Of a stretch of DNA of 48,471 nt, positions 44,623-48,471 are shown one piece after another. Position 1 is the first letter of the stretch. The number at the start of each line of letters is the position of its first letter. Source of the DNA: Phycisphaerales bacterium. Lineage in GTDB: Bacteria; Planctomycetota; Phycisphaerae; Sedimentisphaerales; Anaerobacaceae. The stretch covers positions 1 to 48,471 of the forward strand of contig JAUVYV010000026.1 of NCBI GenBank assembly GCA_030602885.1, written 5' to 3'. Position numbers and translations under genes: made by a program. The notes under the pieces are model-generated. The model was not told where the DNA came from. It worked only from the letters and a program-made list of their open reading frames with translations, and did no database searches.

Positions 44623-44753
44623 GTTTTATGACTGAAAATTAACGCTGCTTTTCATTCGACAAGATGTTCTGTATCACAAGAAATTCAATGAAATCGACCA
44701 TCCGCCGCAGGCGGATTCCATAATTTTGCATTTTTAGCTTTGATTTTTGCACT

Positions 44754-44780
44754 CTCAAACTGGCCAATGGTCAGTTTGAG
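44754..44780. promoter_or_regulatory. 27-bp inverted repeat (operator) overlapping the cobA-hemD -35 box
   Basis: CTCAAACTGGCC - AAT - GGTCAGTTTGAG: 12-bp arms with a single mismatch. The right arm contains the -35 hexamer of the promoter listed next, so a protein bound here would block or help transcription. A third copy of the arm lies at 44611-44622. Confidence 0.65.
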
Positions 44781-44803
44781 TATAGCATGTAACTGCCTAT
44801 ACT
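44776..44803 (+). promoter_or_regulatory. Sigma-70-like promoter of the cobA-hemD fusion
   Basis: TTGAGT (44776-44781), 16-base spacer, TATACT (44798-44803), then a start codon 33 bases on. The spacer is framed by a 7-bp inverted repeat AGTATAG (44779-44785)/CTATACT (44797-44803). Confidence 0.6.
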
Positions 44804-44835
44804 GTAAAGACAAACGTTTTTGACGGGCCGGGCAA

Positions 44836-46239
44836 ATGGCAAAACCAAAGGTATATCTCGTAGGGGCAGGCCCCGGTGACCCTGAGCTTATCACGCTGAA
44901 AGGTTACAAGCTGATATCTCAAGCCGATGTAATTCTGCACGACCGTCTCATACCGACCGAGCTGTTGCACTTGGCCAAACCGACAGCCGAAATTATCACC
45001 GTCGCAAAAAGTGCCGGCGCGCACGCCCTGCCCCAGGACAAGATAAACGAGCTGCTTATACAAAAGGCCAAAACCGCCAAAGTTGTTGTCCGGCTCAAAG
45101 GCGGTGACCCCTATCTTTTCGGCAGAGGCGCCGAAGAGACCCAGGCCCTCGCCGATGCAGGCATAGATTTCGAGGTAGTCCCCGGCATAACAAGCGCACT
45201 GGCCGCACCGGCCTATGCCGGTATCCCCCCCACGCACAGGGACTACACAAGCAATGTCGCAATTGTCACCGGACATCGCAGGCAAGGCAAGACCGAGCTT
45301 GAAATACCAAAGGCCGGCACAGTCATTTTCCTCATGGGCGTCGCTAATCTCGAAAAGATTATCGATTCGTTGCTGAAAGACGGCTGGAATTCAAATACTC
45401 CGATTGCAGCGATAGAAAACGGCACCTGTTACAACCAGCGAGTCCTCACCGGAACACTCGACAACTTCTTACTCATCGCAACCAAAGCTGACCTAAAGCC
45501 CCCCGCAGTAATCGTCGTCGGCAAAGTAGTCGAGCTCCACGAAAAGCTCCGCTGGTTTGAAAAAAAGCCGAGGATTCTCGTCGTGGGAACACATCCTGAA
45601 AAATACGCACACCTCGGCACCATCGTGCACAGACCAATGATAAAACTCATCCCTCTCGACGACTACAGCGAAGCGGACAAGAAACTAAAGAAACTAAGCT
45701 CATTCGACTGGCTCGTCTTCACAAGCACAAATGGCGTAAAATTCTTTTTCCAGCGACTATTCGATATCGGCCTCGACGCACGCGCGCTTGGTAGTGTAAA
45801 GGTAGCCGCCATCGGCACTACCACCGCCGAGATGCTCAGGACCTTTGGAATACTCACCGACATCCAGCCGACCGAGGAAACGAGTGTGGGCCTGCTCAGA
45901 GAGTTCGAGAAAATCGGCGTTCAGGATAAAAACGTTCTGCTCGTAAGGCCCAAGGATACCCCCCCTGCTCTCGGCGAAGGACTAACCCAGCTCGGCGCAA
46001 AATGCGAACAGCTCGCCGTCTATGAAAACATCGAAATCGATCCCGACGATATCGACTTCGACTTCATCGACCAAATCCTATTCACCAGCGCATCAACCGT
46101 CCGGGCATTCATCAAATACTTCCACTCGGTCCCCGAACACATAAAGGCCCTCTGCCTCGGCCCATCAACCCTCGAAGAAGCAAAAAAGCACAACATAAAA
46201 GCCGAACTGCTCAGGAACCCAAAGGCCTCAAATATTTAG
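44836..46239 (+). CDS. cobA-hemD: Uroporphyrinogen-III C-methyltransferase / uroporphyrinogen-III synthase fusion
   Basis: 467 residues, two enzymes in one chain. Residues 1-about 245: SUMT, with VYLVGAGPGDPELIT at 6-20, RLKGGDPYLFGRG near 85-97 and PGITSALAAPAYAGIP near 114-129, using S-adenosylmethionine to make precorrin-2. Residues about 255-467: HemD, which closes hydroxymethylbilane to uroporphyrinogen III (start RILVVGT, WLVFTSTNGVKFFF, ILFTSASTVRAF). The pair feeds siroheme, and through the divergent Ahb-type gene, haem. The order within the fusion (methyltransferase first) is the common one. The ribosome site (GGGCCGGGC) is weak. Confidence 0.93.
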   Translation: MAKPKVYLVGAGPGDPELITLKGYKLISQADVILHDRLIPTELLHLAKPTAEIITVAKSAGAHALPQDKINELLIQKAKTAKVVVRLKGGDPYLFGRGAEETQALADAGIDFEVVPGITSALAAPAYAGIPPTHRDYTSNVAIVTGHRRQGKTELEIPKAGTVIFLMGVANLEKIIDSLLKDGWNSNTPIAAIENGTCYNQRVLTGTLDNFLLIATKADLKPPAVIVVGKVVELHEKLRWFEKKPRILVVGTHPEKYAHLGTIVHRPMIKLIPLDDYSEADKKLKKLSSFDWLVFTSTNGVKFFFQRLFDIGLDARALGSVKVAAIGTTTAEMLRTFGILTDIQPTEETSVGLLREFEKIGVQDKNVLLVRPKDTPPALGEGLTQLGAKCEQLAVYENIEIDPDDIDFDFIDQILFTSASTVRAFIKYFHSVPEHIKALCLGPSTLEEAKKHNIKAELLRNPKASNI

Positions 46240-46265
46240 CCCCGCAATTTTATTGCGCGGGTTAT

Positions 46266-46289
46266 AAAAAAACCGCAAGCTCTGCTTGC
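46266..46289 (-). terminator. Rho-independent terminator for the minus-strand HEPN/DUF6941 operon
   Basis: On the minus strand: GCAAGC - AGA - GCTTGC, GG, then seven T (46272-46266). It ends transcripts coming from the 47718-46562 genes. A second hairpin, CCCGCAAT/ATTGCGCGGG at about 46241-46262, lies just after the cobA-hemD stop and may serve the plus strand. Confidence 0.65.
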
Positions 46290-46320
46290 TTCCACATCCC
46301 ACCGAATCCTCGGGACCCAT

Positions 46321-46413
46321 GCTACTTTGGCTTGGCTATAGAGGAAGGGATTGCTACTTTGGTCCTGCAGCAGAGGAACGGTTGCCACCTTGGCTCTGCA
46401 GCAGAGGGCCAGG
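46321..46413. repeat. Three degenerate tandem copies of a 31-bp unit
   Basis: Copies at 46321-46352, 46353-46383 and 46384-46413, each close to GCTACTTTGG..CTGCAGCAGAGGAA. They lie in the otherwise gene-free 46240-46561, just before a TCATTCCCGCGAAA word (46423-46438) that is a common dispersed bacterial repeat. No coding potential seen on either strand. Confidence 0.6.
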
Positions 46414-46561
46414 AACACTCATTGTCATTCCCGCGAAACTTGTCCCTAAGGGATTTATGTCGCTGGCTTGGGTCCGGCGTGGGGAATCATTTTACTCCCC
46501 CTTGCGAGCGCTCCATATGCTTTCAGAAATAGCTGACTGTCCCTCTAAGTTACTTCCCACT

Positions 46562-46996
46562 TTACCTCTTCTTCTTCTTCTTCGCAGCAGCAGGGCTTCC
46601 AGTAGACTTCTTCACAACCGCTATTTTCGTAGACGCAATTACTCGCTTCTCCACGCTCAATGTTAGCTTATATTCCCCATACGCCTCGAATCTGATTCCT
46701 TGAATCATCATGGCTATAGCGACTGCATTGACTTTCTTTTTGCTGAGTTTCCTGAAATCTAGGTTGAACTTGATTGCAAAGAGTTGACCTTTGCAATGTG
46801 ATTTTCTGAGCCTAATTAATCCTGTATAGGTGCGCCCAATATCCTTCGATTCCGGCATAATCTTACCAGCAACCCCAAAAGCCCTAAATATCGCCGGGCA
46901 TTCGGTTAATTCGATGTTGTCGAAGACGTCGACCACTGTGAGCCTTCCGTTGTGGTTAGCTACGTGGTCAGCAGCAGTTAACATGTTCACCTTCAT
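46562..46996 (-). CDS. DUF6941-like small protein (unknown function)
   Basis: 144 residues. The opening MKVNMLTAADHVANHNGRL followed by TVVDVFDNI matches the pattern of DUF6941 proteins ('..L.CADYA....GKL.V.G.F..I'), small beta-rich proteins of unknown role. The C-terminus is a Lys-rich tail (SPAAAKKKKKR). Its ATG overlaps the stop of the HEPN-like gene (ATGA, 46993-46996), so both are made together. In such an arrangement it could be the neutralising or sensing partner of the HEPN protein; this is inference from gene order. Confidence 0.55.
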   Translation of the reverse strand: MKVNMLTAADHVANHNGRLTVVDVFDNIELTECPAIFRAFGVAGKIMPESKDIGRTYTGLIRLRKSHCKGQLFAIKFNLDFRKLSKKKVNAVAIAMMIQGIRFEAYGEYKLTLSVEKRVIASTKIAVVKKSTGSPAAAKKKKKR

Positions 46997-47718
46997 TTTA
47001 TGACCTCGAAATTCTTTGAGAAATTAACGATCATTTGAATCAGTTTGTCTATCTCACTAAGGGTCAGTTCAATCTTATCTCCAGCGCCATATGCCTTAGT
47101 ACTCCTGTCCGACTGCAGTATATCATACGGCTTACCTCCTCTCTTGACTATGTCCTCTTGCTTAACGACACCCCTGTTATGCTGGTACAGGTTTCTTATG
47201 TCCACGTGCTTCCGCAGAAACAGTGCCTCGCGGGTGTCCTTTTTGGCACCGAAGATTTTGCACAGTATGTCCAATCGTTGCTCATAGGGCAGATATGAGA
47301 ATGCTTCGCTTGCTGCCCTTGCAATGCTCTCTCTAACAGCAGTAAGATTCCCAGGTTCAATCTTCACAAGGTCGAGCCTTACTGCCGGAACACCCATCGC
47401 TTGCCCTGTCTCTAGACGACGCAGAATGACATTCCGAAAAACCAAATCAAGAAAGATATGCCACTCTTGAATCAGGCCCGCCTGTACTGGAACGGTTAAT
47501 CCTGAAGTGAGAGAGATATCCCCCTCTGATCCGGTCACCCCTGTTGCCGAAGAGCTTCCTGCAGCCTGCCCGCCCTGTGCTGCCAAAGCATCGGCTGCAG
47601 CTGTCCCAACGGTTATGTAAAGGCGTAAGGAACTCAGCCACTGCCGATGAGCCTCACAGTTTCCTATGAGAGCCTGTCGCAACTTTTTCAGACTGCGCGG
47701 TTTTGACTTCTTTGCCAT
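46993..47718 (-). CDS. HEPN-like protein, possible RNase of a defence or toxin module
   Basis: 241 residues. The C-terminal part holds FLRKHVDIRNLYQHNRGVV: Arg175-Asn-x3-His180 fits the R-x4-6-H motif of HEPN ribonucleases, and the following 'HNRG.V' is seen in HEPN proteins of the abortive-infection/RiboL-PSP type. The N-terminus is basic (MAKKSKPRSLKKLRQAL), then a Gly/Ser/Ala-rich loop (48-65), and a helical region from about 80. No second domain is recognised. It is first in a two-gene unit and a 13-bp palindrome lies 14 bases before its ATG. Activity as an RNase is inferred from one motif. Confidence 0.5.
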   Translation of the reverse strand: MAKKSKPRSLKKLRQALIGNCEAHRQWLSSLRLYITVGTAAADALAAQGGQAAGSSSATGVTGSEGDISLTSGLTVPVQAGLIQEWHIFLDLVFRNVILRRLETGQAMGVPAVRLDLVKIEPGNLTAVRESIARAASEAFSYLPYEQRLDILCKIFGAKKDTREALFLRKHVDIRNLYQHNRGVVKQEDIVKRGGKPYDILQSDRSTKAYGAGDKIELTLSEIDKLIQMIVNFSKNFEVIK

Positions 47719-47731
47719 ACGTGCCCAAATG

Positions 47732-47744
47732 CTATCTAAGATAG
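47732..47744. promoter_or_regulatory. Palindrome CTATCT-A-AGATAG just before the HEPN gene
   Basis: Perfect 6-bp arms around a central A, 14 bp from ATG 47718, where it would cover the ribosome site or promoter. The same 13 bases recur at 47862-47874, with similar flanks (ccaaat before each). Confidence 0.55.
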
Positions 47745-47861
47745 GCCGGGAGAATTAAAGGTGTCCGGTACATTTTTTCGCTGGGGACAACAATTTGACG
47801 TTCGAAAATCAGCCATCCAACACACATTTCCATAATCGACTCAACTTTCCATAACCAAATC

Positions 47862-47874
47862 CTATCTAAGATAG
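47862..47874. promoter_or_regulatory. Second copy of the CTATCTAAGATAG palindrome
   Basis: Identical to 47732-47744 and exactly 130 bp away, about 12.4 helical turns. Probable operator pair, or the ends of a small inserted element. Confidence 0.5.
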
Positions 47875-48175
47875 CCCGAGATTGCAACCCTTTTTCACCC
47901 GCTAAAATTCCCCCGCTTTACCCCGCCTGCCCTCGAACTCAGTAATCGAGGGTGAGATGGCCGCCTTTACCTATCTCACCGGGGCCAATTATCAATCATC
48001 ATTCCCTGTCCTGAGCAGAGTCGAAGGAATCTATTATCAATATATTTTCTAACCATCCCTCCACACCAACCCGCGATTTTACCCGCCGTTCGTTTGGCGG
48101 AACGCAATACGCGATACGCGATACTCTCCACCCTACCGAGTCACGAGAGACTGGCGACGAACGACGATTTTTCAC

Positions 48176-48204
48176 TTGACATCTAACTTCACATGTTGTA
48201 TAAT
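48176..48204 (+). promoter_or_regulatory. Perfect consensus sigma-70 promoter
   Basis: TTGACA (48176-48181), 17-base spacer, TATAAT (48199-48204): both hexamers and spacing are exact. The transcript would start near 48211 and run out of the window to the right. A small hairpin TCGGC-GAAG-GCCGA (about 48254-48267) lies in the leader. Confidence 0.75.
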
Positions 48205-48292
48205 ACCCACCTAACATATAGAAAGTAAATACAGTATCCTAAACTCGCTCGTCTCGGCGAAGGCCGAAACCGTAGCCGGGGAGGGTTCAACA

Positions 48293-48471
48293 ATGGCCAC
48301 GCATTTACAAGATGTTATATTTTGTTTCTCAGCCCTTGAACTTTTTCAAAAATTCCGTGTCAATTTATCCCTACCGAAGGGGGATCAGTGTGAATCAGTG
48401 TCTAAAAACAAACCGCCTATATTGCCCAACTTAACTTGCTGGCAATTTACAACCTTTTTATGCAAAACAAA
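48293..48471 (+). CDS. Partial ORF at right edge (unrecognised)
   Basis: ATG 48293 behind GGGGAGGG (48278-48285) opens a frame with no stop to the end of the window (59 codons, starting MATHLQDVIFCFSALELFQK). It follows a perfect promoter by about 80 bp, which argues for a gene. Against it: the codons are AT-rich and unlike the other genes here, and no domain is seen, so it may be a leader sequence or a gene of foreign origin. Confidence 0.3.
   Translation, partial: MATHLQDVIFCFSALELFQKFRVNLSLPKGDQCESVSKNKPPILPNLTCWQFTTFLCKT

Larger units (their letters stand above)
47719..48292. other. Gene-free stretch with palindromes and dispersed repeats
   Basis: Holds the two CTATCTAAGATAG sites, an inverted repeat GGTGAGAT (47951-47958)/ATCTCACC (47973-47980), the word CCTGTCCTGAGCAGAGTCGAAGG (split here as 48007-48027), which is a dispersed repeat in many bacteria, and CGATACGCGATAC direct repeats near 48108-48123. 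The promoter at 48176-48204 is listed separately. No gene is visible. Confidence 0.5.

Noticed and set aside
44685-44894. Minus-strand frame across the cobA-hemD promoter
   Set aside because: It covers the palindromic operator and the start of the plus-strand gene and has no motif.
46321-46413. CRISPR array
   Set aside because: Three contiguous degenerate copies with no spacers and no cas genes.
46236-46418. Minus-strand frame of 60 codons with an internal repeat (AKVA.VP)
   Set aside because: The repeat comes from the 31-bp tandem DNA repeats, not from protein selection; no ribosome site.
1-48471. tRNA or rRNA genes
   Set aside because: I looked for T-loop (GGTTCRANTCC) and conserved rRNA words on both strands and found no convincing case outside coding sequence.

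Overview
The window looks like chromosomal DNA of a planctomycete, most probably a Phycisphaerae/Sedimentisphaerales-type organism (inference). The main support is a gene for the PVC-restricted 'small basic protein' family (6895-7149), a large expansion of Tat-exported Gfo/Idh/MocA oxidoreductases with ThuA, sugar-phosphate-isomerase and DUF1080 partners, a cobA-hemD fusion, and secreted enzymes with Asn-Pro-Asn-Pro/His-Asp-Val-Tyr-Phe-Gly beta-sandwich repeats. I see no tRNA, rRNA, CRISPR array, transposase gene or phage gene.

Layout. 1-2020 (minus): a large secreted glycoside-hydrolase-like protein that runs off the left edge. 2902-4011 (minus): a PLP aminotransferase. 4186-6570 (plus): a GH94-type glycoside phosphorylase. 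6895-7888 (minus): the small basic protein and a one-pass membrane protein. 8021-8233: debris of a XylR/AraC regulator. 8908-11253 (plus): a consensus promoter followed by rpmF-plsX-fabH, with a recR stub directly behind fabH.

11524-38206 is one long run of minus-strand genes. It holds eleven Gfo/Idh/MocA oxidoreductases (ten with a twin-arginine signal), two stand-alone ThuA-type proteins, two stand-alone TIM-barrel sugar isomerases/epimerases, one barrel-DUF1080 fusion, one DUF1080 lipoprotein, one HEAT-repeat protein, and a 1,119-residue protein in which a ThuA-plus-barrel pair is duplicated. From known families (ThuA/ThuB of 3-keto-sugar metabolism; DUF1080 = 3-keto-disaccharide hydrolase family) I infer an exported oxidise-cleave-isomerise pathway acting on several glycosides. 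Each paralogous dehydrogenase would fit a different sugar or linkage, and products would be finished in the cytoplasm by the non-exported pair at 35894-38206.

38595-44000 (minus) carries two AlkP-superfamily type I phosphodiesterases, a ribbon-helix-helix-like small protein and a three-helix membrane protein, with a sulfatase remnant wedged between the two phosphodiesterases. 44036-46239 is a divergent tetrapyrrole pair: an AhbA/B-type siroheme decarboxylase (minus) and a SUMT-HemD fusion (plus), with an identical 16-bp element in both promoter regions. 46562-47718 (minus) is a two-gene operon of a HEPN-like protein and a DUF6941-like protein preceded by two copies of a 13-bp palindrome; it is the best candidate here for an undescribed small system. 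The right edge has a perfect sigma-70 promoter leading into a frame that is still open at the end of the window.

Two window-wide oddities are worth noting. Four or more gene stubs sit between intact genes, and strand composition (C-rich versus G-rich) flips abruptly inside single genes. All assignments rest on reading the sequence; no database search was run.
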